64,000 nucleotides of DNA from NCBI GenBank assembly GCA_031556725.1, contig JAVBSL010000013.1:1-64000 (forward strand). Reading direction: 5' to 3'. The notes beneath the pieces were generated by a model that was not told the origin of the DNA, made no database searches, and was given only the letters and a program-made list of their open reading frames with translations. Position 1 is the first letter of the stretch. Each line of letters starts with the position of its first letter. This document shows, one piece after another, positions 16,067-25,182 of the stretch. A program made the translations under genes and the position numbers. The stretch is from UBA935 sp031556725. Its GTDB lineage: Bacteria; Bacillota; Clostridia; Lachnospirales; Lachnospiraceae.

Positions 16067-17422
16067 ATGGACTTTATTAAAGAAAATTGGAATCAAATTA
16101 AAGAAAACGTAAGAAATGAATATGACCTTTCTGATATTTCTTATAATACCTGGGTAAAACCTTTAGATTTTCATAGTGTTAATGAAAGTGAAAAAACAGT
16201 AATAATATTAATTCCATCAGATCAGGCACATGCTTTAAAATATATTTCATCAAAATACAAAATATATTTTCAAGTAACTATTTCTGAATTATTAAATGAT
16301 ACTTACGATATTTCTTTTATATTAGAAAAAGATACTGAAAATGATATGCTTTCTAATCCTGGGACCGTTTATAATATCAACTATGAAAATGCCAATCTTA
16401 ATTCAAAATACAGATTTGATACTTTTGTAGTAGGAAGCAATAATAAATTTGCTCATTCTGCTTCATTGGCTGTAGCCGAATCACCGGGAGCTGCTTATAA
16501 TCCATTATATTTATATGGCGGACCGGGCTTGGGTAAAACACATTTAATGCATTCTATCGGACATTTTATTTTAGATGAAGATCCGGATACAAAAGTACTT
16601 TATGTAACTTCCGAACAATTTACAAATGAAGTAATTGAATCTATCCGTAGCGGTAATGCTGCTAAAATGAATAAATTAAGAGAAAAATACAGAACCGTAG
16701 ATGTTCTTTTAATTGATGATGTTCAATTTATTATCGGAAAAGAAAGCACTCAGGAAGAATTCTTTCATACTTTTAATGTGCTTCACGGTGCCGGCAAACA
16801 AATTATTATTTCTTCGGACAAACCTCCTAAAGAACTGGAAACTCTGGATGAAAGATTCCGTTCTCGTTTCGAATGGGGATTAATTGCGGATATACAACCC
16901 CCCGATTATGAAACAAGAATGGCTATTCTTCGTAAAAATGCTGAAAACTATAATAAAAAAATTGACGATGATATTTTCAAATACATTGCCGATAACATTC
17001 AATCCAATATTAGAGAATTAGAAGGTGCTTTTAATAAGGTAATTGCTTTTTCAAGATTAAATAAAGTAGATATCAGTATGGATAATGTAGAAGAAGCATT
17101 AAAAGATATTATATATCCAAATGAAAACAGAGAAATAACGCCAAAACTTATTATAAATATAGTAGCCGAGCATTATGGTGTCAATCCTGATGATATTACT
17201 TCCAAAAGAAGAAACTCTGAATTTGTTCAGCCAAGACAAGTAGTTATGTACCTTTGTCGTATTATGACAGAAGAATCTTATCAAAATATAGGAAAGATTC
17301 TGGGGAAGAAAGACCATACCACTGTTATACATGGATATAACAAAATTGAAGAAGAATTACTTACTAATGAAGATCTTAAAAATAAAATAGAAATTATAAA
17401 GAAGAAAATAAGTCCTTCATAA
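16067..17422 (+). CDS. dnaA: Chromosomal replication initiator DnaA
   Basis: AAA+ initiator that binds DnaA boxes and melts oriC. I choose the ATG at 16067 (MDFIKENWNQ, 451 residues), 10 bases after GGAGAGG; the TTG at 16040 and ATG at 16058 are too early or too close to it. Domain I occupies about 1-85, followed by a linker. The AAA+ core has Walker A GGPGLGKTHLMHSIG, Walker B VDVLLIDDVQFI and sensor FRSRFEWGL. Domain IV ends with the DNA-binding signature KDHTTVIHGYNKIEEEL. It is followed by the DnaA-box-containing gap and dnaN. Confidence 0.98.
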   Translation: MDFIKENWNQIKENVRNEYDLSDISYNTWVKPLDFHSVNESEKTVIILIPSDQAHALKYISSKYKIYFQVTISELLNDTYDISFILEKDTENDMLSNPGTVYNINYENANLNSKYRFDTFVVGSNNKFAHSASLAVAESPGAAYNPLYLYGGPGLGKTHLMHSIGHFILDEDPDTKVLYVTSEQFTNEVIESIRSGNAAKMNKLREKYRTVDVLLIDDVQFIIGKESTQEEFFHTFNVLHGAGKQIIISSDKPPKELETLDERFRSRFEWGLIADIQPPDYETRMAILRKNAENYNKKIDDDIFKYIADNIQSNIRELEGAFNKVIAFSRLNKVDISMDNVEEALKDIIYPNENREITPKLIINIVAEHYGVNPDDITSKRRNSEFVQPRQVVMYLCRIMTEESYQNIGKILGKKDHTTVIHGYNKIEEELLTNEDLKNKIEIIKKKISPS

Positions 17423-17437
17423 ATAAAACCGGTTAAG

Positions 17438-17693
17438 TTATTCACATTTTATTGTGGTTAAGTTGTTAATAATTATTTTAATATAATTTTCATTGTTAAT
17501 AACTTAGTATAAGCCGAAAGTTATTCCAGCTTTTTTCACAAGTTATTCTAATATAAAAAAAGCATAAAATAGCATTAAAATGATAATATCCACATATCAA
17601 CAACTACTATTATCTTTACTACTAAATTATTAATATATAATACAGCATAAATTTAAAAATTTATTATTAAAAAAAGAAAGGGAGTTATACACA
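17438..17693. other. Probable oriC (DnaA boxes and DnaA-trio-like tract)
   Basis: The dnaA-dnaN gap contains TTATTCACA (17438-17446) and TTATACACA (17685-17693), both matching TTATNCACA. One-mismatch boxes occur at 17453-17461 (minus, TTAACCACA) and 17586-17594 (ATATCCACA). Directly after the last box a run of CTA/TTA-like triplets, ACTACTATTATC then TTTACTACTAAATT (17603-17628), leads into an AT-rich stretch. This is the layout of the Bacillus subtilis basal unwinding system (DnaA box, then DnaA-trios). The next box abuts the dnaN start. No protein-coding gene is present in the gap. Confidence 0.75.
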
Positions 17694-17694
17694 A

Positions 17695-18804
17695 ATGAAA
17701 TTAGTATGTTCAAAATCAAACCTATTAAACGGAGTTCAAATAGTATCTAAAGCTGTTCCAAGTAAAACTACTATGTCTATATTAGAATGTATATTGATTG
17801 AAGCTAAAGGTTCGGAAATAAAATTGATAGCTAATGATATGGAACTTGGAATAGAAACTATCATTGATGGTAAGATTGAAGAACGCGGCCAGATAGCTTT
17901 AGATGCTAAGATATTTTCGGAAATAGTTAGAAAGCTTCCTGACAATGATGTTATTATTGAAACGGATTCTTCTTATAAAACCAATATAACATGTGAAAAA
18001 GCTAAATTTACTATTATTGGTAAATCAGGAGAAGATTTTTCTTATTTACCTTCCATCGAAAGAATAGACTCTATTATGTTATCGCAGTTTACTTTGAAAG
18101 AAGTAATCAGACAAACTATTTTTTCAATTGCCGATAATGATAATAATAAATTAATGACCGGTGAATTATTTGAAATTAACGGTGATACTTTAAAAGTTCA
18201 TTCTCTGGATGGACATCGTATATCTATCCGTAAAATTAATTTAAAAAATTCTTATCCAAATAAAAAGGTAGTTGTGCCGGGTAAAACCTTAAATGAAATA
18301 AGTAAGATTTTATCAGGAGATACTGATAAAGATGTAAGTATTTTCTTTACTGATAAACATATTGTCTTTGAATTTGAAAATACCACCGTTGTTTCCAGAT
18401 TGATAGAAGGAGAATATTTTAAGATAGATCAGATGTTATCCAGTGATTTTGAAACAAAAGTAAGTATTAATAAAAAGGAATTTTTAAATTGTATAGACAG
18501 AGCAACTCTTTTGGTAAAAGAGGGCGATAAAAAACCAATTATTATTAATATTTTAGATGGTATAATGGAATTGAAAATTAATTCTACTGTAGGAAGTATG
18601 AATGAAGAAATTGATATTAATAAGCAGGGAAAAGATTTAATGATTGGTTTTAATCCCAAGTTTTTAATTGATGCTTTAAAAGTAATTGAAGATGAAACGA
18701 TTGATATTTATCTGGTAAATCCCAAAGCTCCTTGTTTTATAAGGGATAACGAAGAAAAATATATTTATTTGATTTTACCTGTTAACTTTACAACAGTAGT
18801 ATAA
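17695..18804 (+). CDS. dnaN: DNA polymerase III sliding clamp (beta subunit)
   Basis: The 369-residue ring-forming processivity factor starts MKLVCSKSNLLNGVQIVSKAV and contains three clamp domains of about 120 residues each. Family blocks include DMELGIET, SGEDFSYLP, DGHRIS and a C-terminal YLILPVNF that closes the peptide-binding pocket. GGGAG precedes the ATG with a DnaA box in between. The S4 gene follows after 10 bases, so dnaN, the S4 gene, recF and gyrB form one unit. Confidence 0.97.
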   Translation: MKLVCSKSNLLNGVQIVSKAVPSKTTMSILECILIEAKGSEIKLIANDMELGIETIIDGKIEERGQIALDAKIFSEIVRKLPDNDVIIETDSSYKTNITCEKAKFTIIGKSGEDFSYLPSIERIDSIMLSQFTLKEVIRQTIFSIADNDNNKLMTGELFEINGDTLKVHSLDGHRISIRKINLKNSYPNKKVVVPGKTLNEISKILSGDTDKDVSIFFTDKHIVFEFENTTVVSRLIEGEYFKIDQMLSSDFETKVSINKKEFLNCIDRATLLVKEGDKKPIIINILDGIMELKINSTVGSMNEEIDINKQGKDLMIGFNPKFLIDALKVIEDETIDIYLVNPKAPCFIRDNEEKYIYLILPVNFTTVV

Positions 18805-18814
18805 TAGGTGAATT

Positions 18815-19024
18815 ATGGAATCTATAAAATTAAGAGAAGAATATATTAAATTAGGACAGGCTTTAAAAGCAGCAGGTATGGTTGGTTCCGGTGTGGATGC
18901 CAAATTTGTTATTCAGGATGGTCTGGTTAAATTAAATGGATCGGTTGAAGTACAAAGAGGTAAGAAATTATATGATGGAGATATTATAGAATTTGATGGC
19001 CGGCAAATTAAAATAGAAAAGTAG
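18815..19024 (+). CDS. yaaA: S4-domain RNA-binding protein (YaaA/RlbA type)
   Basis: A 69-residue protein consisting of one S4 RNA-binding domain, with the core LGQALKAAGMVGSGVDAKFVIQDGLVKLNG and a GRQIKI end. It sits between dnaN and recF (10- and 6-base gaps), the conserved position of yaaA in Firmicutes. A ribosome-assembly role has been suggested for the Bacillus homologue. Identification rests on domain and synteny. Confidence 0.93.
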   Translation: MESIKLREEYIKLGQALKAAGMVGSGVDAKFVIQDGLVKLNGSVEVQRGKKLYDGDIIEFDGRQIKIEK

Positions 19025-19030
19025 GAAAAT

Positions 19031-20128
19031 ATGATTATTAAATCGTTGGAGCTTGCTAATTTTAGAAATTATGAATCTCTTACTATTGATTTTAGTGAAG
19101 GTACTAATATTCTTTATGGTGATAATGCACAGGGTAAAACTAATATTTTGGAATCGATCTATATATCCTCTACAACAAAATCTCATAAAGGAAGTAAAGA
19201 TAAAGATATCATTAATTTTAATGAAGAAGAAGCTCATATCAGAACTTATATATTGAAAGATGATGATGAAACAAAAGTAGATATGCACCTGAGGGGTAAT
19301 AAATCCAAAGGAATTGCTATAAATAATCAAAGAATAAAAAAAGCTGCAGATCTTCTTGGTTTATTGAATGTTGTATTTTTTTCTCCTGAAGATTTAAGTA
19401 TTATTAAAAATGGTCCCAGTGAAAGAAGAAGATTTGCTGATATGGAATTATGTCAGCTTGATAACTTTTATCTTTATAACTTAAATAATTACAATAAAAT
19501 AGTACTTCAAAGAAATAAATTGTTAAAAGATATGTTTATGAATCCTGGTTTAAAAGAAACACTTACCATATGGGATTCCCAATTGGTTTCATACGGAAGC
19601 AAAATAATTGAAAGAAGGTATTCTTTTACAGAACAATTAAATGAAATAATAGGTGATATTCACAGAAAATTATCAGGTGATAAAGAAAATCTGGAAATAC
19701 GTTACGAACCTGATACACAAATAGATGATATTGAACAAAAATTAAAGGTTAATCAAGAAAAGGATATAAAGTTAAAGCAAACTTCAGTTGGTCCTCACAG
19801 GGATGATTTTTCCTTTTTTATAAATGGAATAGATATCAGAAAATTCGGTTCTCAAGGTCAGCAAAGGACAGCTGCTCTTTCTTTGAAATTATCTGAAATA
19901 GAATTAGTTAAGAAAATAACTAAAGATACCCCTGTTTTATTATTGGATGATGTTCTTTCTGAATTAGACAGTAACAGACAGAATTATTTATTAAACAGTA
20001 TCGGTGATATTCAGACGGTAATTACATGTACCGGCTTGGATGAGTTTGTAAATAACCGGTTTGAAATCAATAAAATATTCAAAGTAACAAATGGCACAGT
20101 AGCGTGCATGGAGGATTATAATGGCTAA
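19031..20128 (+). CDS. recF: DNA replication and repair protein RecF
   Basis: A 365-residue SMC-like ATPase that loads RecA at gaps. Walker A is GDNAQGKTNILESIY near residue 30, the signature is FGSQGQQRTAALSLKLSE, and Walker B with D loop is VLLLDDVLSELD. Spacing to the S4 gene is six bases, and the last eight bases overlap the gyrB start, giving coupled translation. Confidence 0.97.
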   Translation: MIIKSLELANFRNYESLTIDFSEGTNILYGDNAQGKTNILESIYISSTTKSHKGSKDKDIINFNEEEAHIRTYILKDDDETKVDMHLRGNKSKGIAINNQRIKKAADLLGLLNVVFFSPEDLSIIKNGPSERRRFADMELCQLDNFYLYNLNNYNKIVLQRNKLLKDMFMNPGLKETLTIWDSQLVSYGSKIIERRYSFTEQLNEIIGDIHRKLSGDKENLEIRYEPDTQIDDIEQKLKVNQEKDIKLKQTSVGPHRDDFSFFINGIDIRKFGSQGQQRTAALSLKLSEIELVKKITKDTPVLLLDDVLSELDSNRQNYLLNSIGDIQTVITCTGLDEFVNNRFEINKIFKVTNGTVACMEDYNG

Positions 20129-22067
20129 CGAAAACAAAGAAAATGAATTATACGGAGCGGATCAGATCCAGATATTAGAAGGTCTTGAAGCAGTAAGAAA
20201 GAGACCGGGTATGTACATAGGTACTACATCCAGCAGAGGTCTTCATCATTTGGTTTATGAAATTGTGGATAATGCCGTAGATGAAGCTTTAGCAGGTTAT
20301 TGTGATGTTATTGATGTAACTATCAATGAAGATAATTCCGTTACTGTTATAGATAATGGCCGTGGTATTCCTGTCGGTCTAAACCATAAAGCAGGTATTC
20401 CGGCAGTTGAAGTAGTTTTTACCATCCTTCATGCCGGCGGAAAATTCGGCGGTGGCGGATATAAAGTATCCGGAGGTCTTCATGGAGTAGGTGCATCCGT
20501 TGTAAATGCTCTTTCCGATTGGCTTGAAGTTGAAATTTACCAGGAGGGCAAAATTCACCGGCAAAGATATGAAAGAGGTATTGTTGCTTATCCTTTGAAA
20601 GTAGTAGGCGAATGTGAGCTTGAAAAAACCGGTACAAAAGTTACTTTTAAACCGGATGTTACTATTTTTCAGGAAACGATAGAATTTGAATTTGATGTAT
20701 TAAAACAAAGATTAAGAGAAATGGCCTTTTTAACCAAAGGTCTTAGAATTATTTTAAAAGATAATCGGGTAGAAGAAGGAAAAGAACCGATTAAGAGAGA
20801 ATTTTGTTATGAAGGTGGTATTAAAGAATTTGTTACTTACCTCAATAGAAGTAAGACAGCTATTTATGATAGTGTTTTATATTTTGAAGGAACCAAAAAT
20901 AATATTTATGTTGAAGTAGCTATGCAGCATAACGATTCTTATGTGGAAAGTTCTTACAGTTTTGTAAATAATATTAACACGCCGGAGGGCGGTACTCATC
21001 TGGTAGGTTATAGGAATGCTATTACCAAGACATTTAATGATTATGCCAGAAGTAATAAAATCTTAAAAGAAAGTGAAACAAACCTTTCCGGTGAAGATAT
21101 CAGAGAAGGTTTAACAGCAATCGTCAGTGTTAAGATTGAAGATCCTCAATTTGAAGGGCAAACAAAACAAAAATTAGGTACTTCGGAAGCAAGAAGTGCA
21201 GTAGATAGTATCGTCAGTGAACAGCTTACTTATTTCTTAGAACAAAATCCTTCCGTAGCTAAGGTAATTTGTGAAAAATCTATTTTAGCCCAGCGGGCCA
21301 GGGATGCGGCCAGAAAAGCCAGGGATCTGACCAGAAGAAAAACTGCATTGGAAGGAATGAGCTTACCCGGAAAATTGGCGGATTGTTCCGATAAAGATCC
21401 TAAAAATTGTGAAATTTACATTGTTGAGGGTGATTCCGCAGGCGGTAGTGCAAAAACCGCCAGAAGCCGTGCAACCCAGGCAATTTTACCGCTTCGCGGA
21501 AAGATATTGAATGTGGAAAAAGCCAGATTGGACAGAATATACGGTAATGCCGAGATTAAGGCAATGATTACCGCCTTTGGTACCGGTATTCATGAGGATT
21601 TTGATATTGAAAAGCTTAGATATCATAAAATCATTATTATGACTGATGCGGATGTTGACGGTGCACATATTGCCACTTTGTTATTAACCTTCTTGTATCG
21701 CTTTATGCCGGAATTAATCAAACAGGGTTATGTATATCTGGCACAGCCGCCGCTTTATAAATTAGAGAAAAATAAAAAGGTCTGGTATGCTTACAGTGAT
21801 GAAGAATTAAGTAATATTCTTTTGGAAGTGGGCCGTGATCAGAATAATAAAATTCAGCGTTATAAAGGATTGGGCGAAATGGATGCGGAACAGTTATGGG
21901 AAACAACAATGGATCCGGAAAGCCGTATTTTACTCAGAGTTACCATGAATGAAGAAGCAGAATCGGAAATAGATTTAACATTTACAACCCTGATGGGAGA
22001 TAAAGTAGAACCCAGACGTGAATTTATTGAAGAAAATGCCAAATTTGTAAAGAATCTGGATATTTAG
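20121..22067 (+). CDS. gyrB: DNA gyrase subunit B
   Basis: A 648-residue ATPase subunit of gyrase. The GHKL ATPase domain has EGLEAVRKRPGMYIG, VDNAVDEALAG and GGLHGVGASVVNALS. The transducer region follows. The TOPRIM domain has IVEGDSAGGSAK and DADVDGAHI, and the C-terminal tail binds GyrA (YKGLGEMDAEQLWETTMDP). The start lies inside the recF end after GGAGG. gyrA follows after about 30 bases. Confidence 0.98.
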   Translation: MANENKENELYGADQIQILEGLEAVRKRPGMYIGTTSSRGLHHLVYEIVDNAVDEALAGYCDVIDVTINEDNSVTVIDNGRGIPVGLNHKAGIPAVEVVFTILHAGGKFGGGGYKVSGGLHGVGASVVNALSDWLEVEIYQEGKIHRQRYERGIVAYPLKVVGECELEKTGTKVTFKPDVTIFQETIEFEFDVLKQRLREMAFLTKGLRIILKDNRVEEGKEPIKREFCYEGGIKEFVTYLNRSKTAIYDSVLYFEGTKNNIYVEVAMQHNDSYVESSYSFVNNINTPEGGTHLVGYRNAITKTFNDYARSNKILKESETNLSGEDIREGLTAIVSVKIEDPQFEGQTKQKLGTSEARSAVDSIVSEQLTYFLEQNPSVAKVICEKSILAQRARDAARKARDLTRRKTALEGMSLPGKLADCSDKDPKNCEIYIVEGDSAGGSAKTARSRATQAILPLRGKILNVEKARLDRIYGNAEIKAMITAFGTGIHEDFDIEKLRYHKIIIMTDADVDGAHIATLLLTFLYRFMPELIKQGYVYLAQPPLYKLEKNKKVWYAYSDEELSNILLEVGRDQNNKIQRYKGLGEMDAEQLWETTMDPESRILLRVTMNEEAESEIDLTFTTLMGDKVEPRREFIEENAKFVKNLDI

Positions 22068-22097
22068 TCTGATACAAGAAAGGTCGTGGTTAATAAA

Positions 22098-24683
22098 ATG
22101 GAAGATAATATTTTTGATAAAGGTCAGGTAGATAAGATTCATGACATAGATCTGCAAAAAACGATGGAAAATTCGTATATAGATTATGCAATGAGTGTTA
22201 TTGCATCTCGTGCATTGCCTGATGTTCGTGACGGACTTAAGCCGGTTCAGAGAAGAATTCTCTTTTCAATGATTGAATTGAATAATGGCCCGGACAAACC
22301 TCATCGTAAATGTGCCCGTATCGTCGGTGATACCATGGGTAAATATCACCCACATGGTGACAGCTCGATCTATGGTGCAATGGTAAATTTAGCGCAGCCC
22401 TGGTCTACCCGTTATCCTTTGGTTGACGGCCATGGTAACTTTGGTTCAGTGGATGGTGACGGTGCCGCTGCTATGCGTTATACGGAAGCAAGATTAAGTA
22501 AAATTTCCATGGAAGTTTTGGCAGATATCAATAAAGATACTGTAGATTTTGCTCCCAACTTTGATGAAACCGAAAAAGAACCTGTTGTATTACCCAGCCG
22601 TTATCCTAATCTACTGGTTAATGGTACTACCGGTATTGCTGTCGGTATGGCAACCAATATTCCTCCTCATAATTTAAGAGAAATAGTAGGAGCTATCGTT
22701 AAGATTATTGATAACCGGATTATGGAAGACCGGGAAACAGATATTGAAGAAGTTTTAGATATTGTAAAAGCTCCGGATTTTCCCACCGGCGGTATTATTC
22801 TTGGTACCAGAGGAAGCGATGAAGCCTACCGGACCGGCCGCGGTAAAGTAAGAGTCCGGGCAGTTACTGATATTGAAACCATGCCTAACGGAAAAAGCCG
22901 GATTATCGTAACCGAATTACCTTATATGGTAAATAAGGCTAATCTGATCTTAAAAATTGCGGAATTGGTAAAAACTAAAAAAATCGACGGTATTACCGAT
23001 TTACGAGATGAATCAGACCGGGATGGTATGCGGATCGTTATTGAATTGCGCCGGGATGCCAATGCTAATGTTATTATGAATCAGCTTTATAAGCATACCC
23101 AGATGCAGGATACTTTCGGTATTATCATGCTGGCTCTGGTTAATAATGAACCTAAAATAATGAATATCATGGAAATGCTTACTCATTATCTGGCTCATCA
23201 GGAAGAAGTCGTAACCAGAAGAACCAAATATGACTTGAATAAAGCAAAAGAAAGAGATCATATTTTACAAGGTTTATTGATTGCCCTTGATTATATTGAT
23301 GAAGTAATTAAAATTATCAGAGGCAGCCAAAATGCCCAGATTGCTAAAGAAGGATTAATAGAGCGCTTTGGTTTAACTGAGGTACAGGCTCAGGCAATCG
23401 TAGATATGCGTCTTCGTGCTTTAACCGGTTTGGAACGGGAGAAGCTGGAAAACGAACATAAAGAATTGTTAATAAAAATTGCTGAATTAGAAGCAATCTT
23501 AGGTGATAATAAGATACTGCTCCGGGTCATTAGAGAGGAAATCATGATTATTTCCGACAAGTTTGGCGATGAACGAAGAAGTCAGATTGGTTTTGATGAA
23601 TTTGATATTTCCATGGAAGATATGATTCCCAAAGATAATACCATTATTGCCATGACCAGTCTTGGTTATATCAAACGTATGACCATTGATAATTTTAAAT
23701 CGCAAAACCGCGGCGGTAAAGGAATTAAGGGAATGCAGACCATCGAAGAGGATTTCATCGAAGATCTGTTGATGACTACCACCCACCATTATATTATGTT
23801 CTTTACCAATACCGGCAGGGTTTACCGGTTAAAAGCTTATGAAATACCGGAAGCCGGCCGAACAGCCAGGGGAACAGCAATTATTAATCTGCTGCAATTG
23901 AATCCGGGAGAAAATATTTCAGCGATTATCCCAATTAAAGATTATGAAGAAAGCAAGAACCTCTTTATGATTACCAAGAAGGGTATTGCTAAAAAAACTC
24001 ATATTATGGAATACAGTAATGTCCGTAAAAACGGTTTGAATGCTATAAATCTGCGAGAAGATGATGAATTGATCGAAGTGAAAACTACCGATGCCGATAC
24101 CGATATTTTCCTGGTTACGAAAAATGGTATGTGTATTCGTTTCAAAGAAACCGATGTACGGGCAACCGGAAGATCCTCTATGGGTGTAATCGGTATGAAT
24201 CTGTCAGAAGATGATGAAATCATCGGCATGCAGTTAGACCACCAAGGTGATTCACTGTTGATCGTTTCGGAAAATGGTATGGGTAAACGTACTTACCTGG
24301 ATGATTTTACAGTTCAGAAACGTGGCGGTAAGGGTGTAAAATGCTATAAGATTACCGAAAAAACAGGATATGTCCTGGGTGTTAAGGCAGTAAATGATGA
24401 TCATGAAATATTAATGATTACCACCGGCGGTATTATGATCCAGCTGCGAATGGAAGATATTTCTACTTTAGGAAGGATTACATCCGGCGTTAAGATGATC
24501 AATCTGGATGAAGAAGTAAAAGTGGCTAAGATCGCCAAGGTACGTGAGAAAGTATCTAACGGTGACCAGGAATTTGAGAATTTGGATGATGCCATGGAAG
24601 ATATACCGGAAGAAGAGAGAAATAGGGTAATTGATATACCGGATGAAAGAATTACGTTGCCGGTTGAGGAAGAGGAAGTTTGA
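22098..24683 (+). CDS. gyrA: DNA gyrase subunit A
   Basis: The breakage-reunion subunit, 861 residues from the ATG at 22098 (MEDNIFDKGQ). An in-frame GTG at 22086 would add four residues; neither start has an ideally placed Shine-Dalgarno. The N-terminal winged-helix core has ASRALPDVRDGLKPVQRR and the catalytic Tyr128 in AAAMRYTEARL. The six-bladed C-terminal domain has the GyrA box QNRGGKGIKG (E. coli QRRGGKG) and further repeats such as QKRGGKGVK. In the quinolone region HPHGDSSIYGAM, the acidic residue at E. coli 87 is Gly93 here. A strong terminator follows. Confidence 0.97.
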   Translation: MEDNIFDKGQVDKIHDIDLQKTMENSYIDYAMSVIASRALPDVRDGLKPVQRRILFSMIELNNGPDKPHRKCARIVGDTMGKYHPHGDSSIYGAMVNLAQPWSTRYPLVDGHGNFGSVDGDGAAAMRYTEARLSKISMEVLADINKDTVDFAPNFDETEKEPVVLPSRYPNLLVNGTTGIAVGMATNIPPHNLREIVGAIVKIIDNRIMEDRETDIEEVLDIVKAPDFPTGGIILGTRGSDEAYRTGRGKVRVRAVTDIETMPNGKSRIIVTELPYMVNKANLILKIAELVKTKKIDGITDLRDESDRDGMRIVIELRRDANANVIMNQLYKHTQMQDTFGIIMLALVNNEPKIMNIMEMLTHYLAHQEEVVTRRTKYDLNKAKERDHILQGLLIALDYIDEVIKIIRGSQNAQIAKEGLIERFGLTEVQAQAIVDMRLRALTGLEREKLENEHKELLIKIAELEAILGDNKILLRVIREEIMIISDKFGDERRSQIGFDEFDISMEDMIPKDNTIIAMTSLGYIKRMTIDNFKSQNRGGKGIKGMQTIEEDFIEDLLMTTTHHYIMFFTNTGRVYRLKAYEIPEAGRTARGTAIINLLQLNPGENISAIIPIKDYEESKNLFMITKKGIAKKTHIMEYSNVRKNGLNAINLREDDELIEVKTTDADTDIFLVTKNGMCIRFKETDVRATGRSSMGVIGMNLSEDDEIIGMQLDHQGDSLLIVSENGMGKRTYLDDFTVQKRGGKGVKCYKITEKTGYVLGVKAVNDDHEILMITTGGIMIQLRMEDISTLGRITSGVKMINLDEEVKVAKIAKVREKVSNGDQEFENLDDAMEDIPEEERNRVIDIPDERITLPVEEEEV

Positions 24684-24691
24684 AACTAATG

Positions 24692-24740
24692 TCCTGCAGA
24701 CCTGCTTTAACGCAGAGTCTGCGGGATATTCTTTCTTTTA
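24692..24740 (+). terminator. Rho-independent terminator after gyrA
   Basis: A 10-bp stem (24692-24701 with 24717-24726, one T-G pair) with a 15-base loop is followed by TATTCTTTCTTTT. It closes the dnaA-gyrA cluster. Confidence 0.85.
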
Positions 24741-24807
24741 AGTTTGTCTGTTAATATTATTTTGTTATAATTAAATTGAAAATTGTAATAAATGGGTTTA
24801 CAGAAAA

Positions 24808-24836
24808 TTGACAAAATACATGATATTGTATACTAT
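24808..24836 (+). promoter_or_regulatory. Putative sigma-A promoter upstream of the Cys-rich small protein
   Basis: A consensus TTGACA (24808-24813) is followed after 17 bases by TACTAT (24831-24836). A second -10, TATAAT, lies at 24869-24874, only five bases before the ATG of the next gene. Confidence 0.6.
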
Positions 24837-24878
24837 TAGTTTAGATTAAATAACGCTAAAAGAAATGGTATAATACAG

Positions 24879-25160
24879 ATGAAAAAACAGGTGGAAGGTC
24901 AGCTTGACTTTTTAGGTTTACTGGAAGAAAGTAATTTTATTAACGAATATCCACAGTTTTTGGAATGTGATAACTGCTGGTGTTATGATTGTAAGCATAA
25001 TGAAAACAACGAAGCTGTCAGTAGAGATTTTGCCGGAGAAAAGAAACCATGCCCTTCATGTAGCTTTTGTATTAAGCAGAATAAAGCAGAAATCTGTGAA
25101 ATAGGTTCTTATAAGAACGGATGTAAGGTAAGAGCCGAAGAAGAAGGGATTATGGAATAA
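24879..25160 (+). CDS. Cysteine-rich small protein of unknown function
   Basis: A 93-residue protein with nine Cys (30, 33, 35, 38, 58, 61, 64, 73, 82), arranged as CxxCxCxxC and CxxCxxC. This suggests zinc or iron-sulfur binding. The N terminus MKKQVEGQLDFLGLLEE recalls small Lachnospiraceae proteins of unknown role. No Shine-Dalgarno precedes the ATG, but TATAAT ends five bases before it, so translation may be leaderless. A TTG at 24904 preceded by GGAAGG is a weaker alternative. It lies between the gyrA terminator and a lipoprotein gene 22 bases on. Confidence 0.65.
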   Translation: MKKQVEGQLDFLGLLEESNFINEYPQFLECDNCWCYDCKHNENNEAVSRDFAGEKKPCPSCSFCIKQNKAEICEIGSYKNGCKVRAEEEGIME

Positions 25161-25182
25161 AAAATAAAAGAGGAGAGAGATT

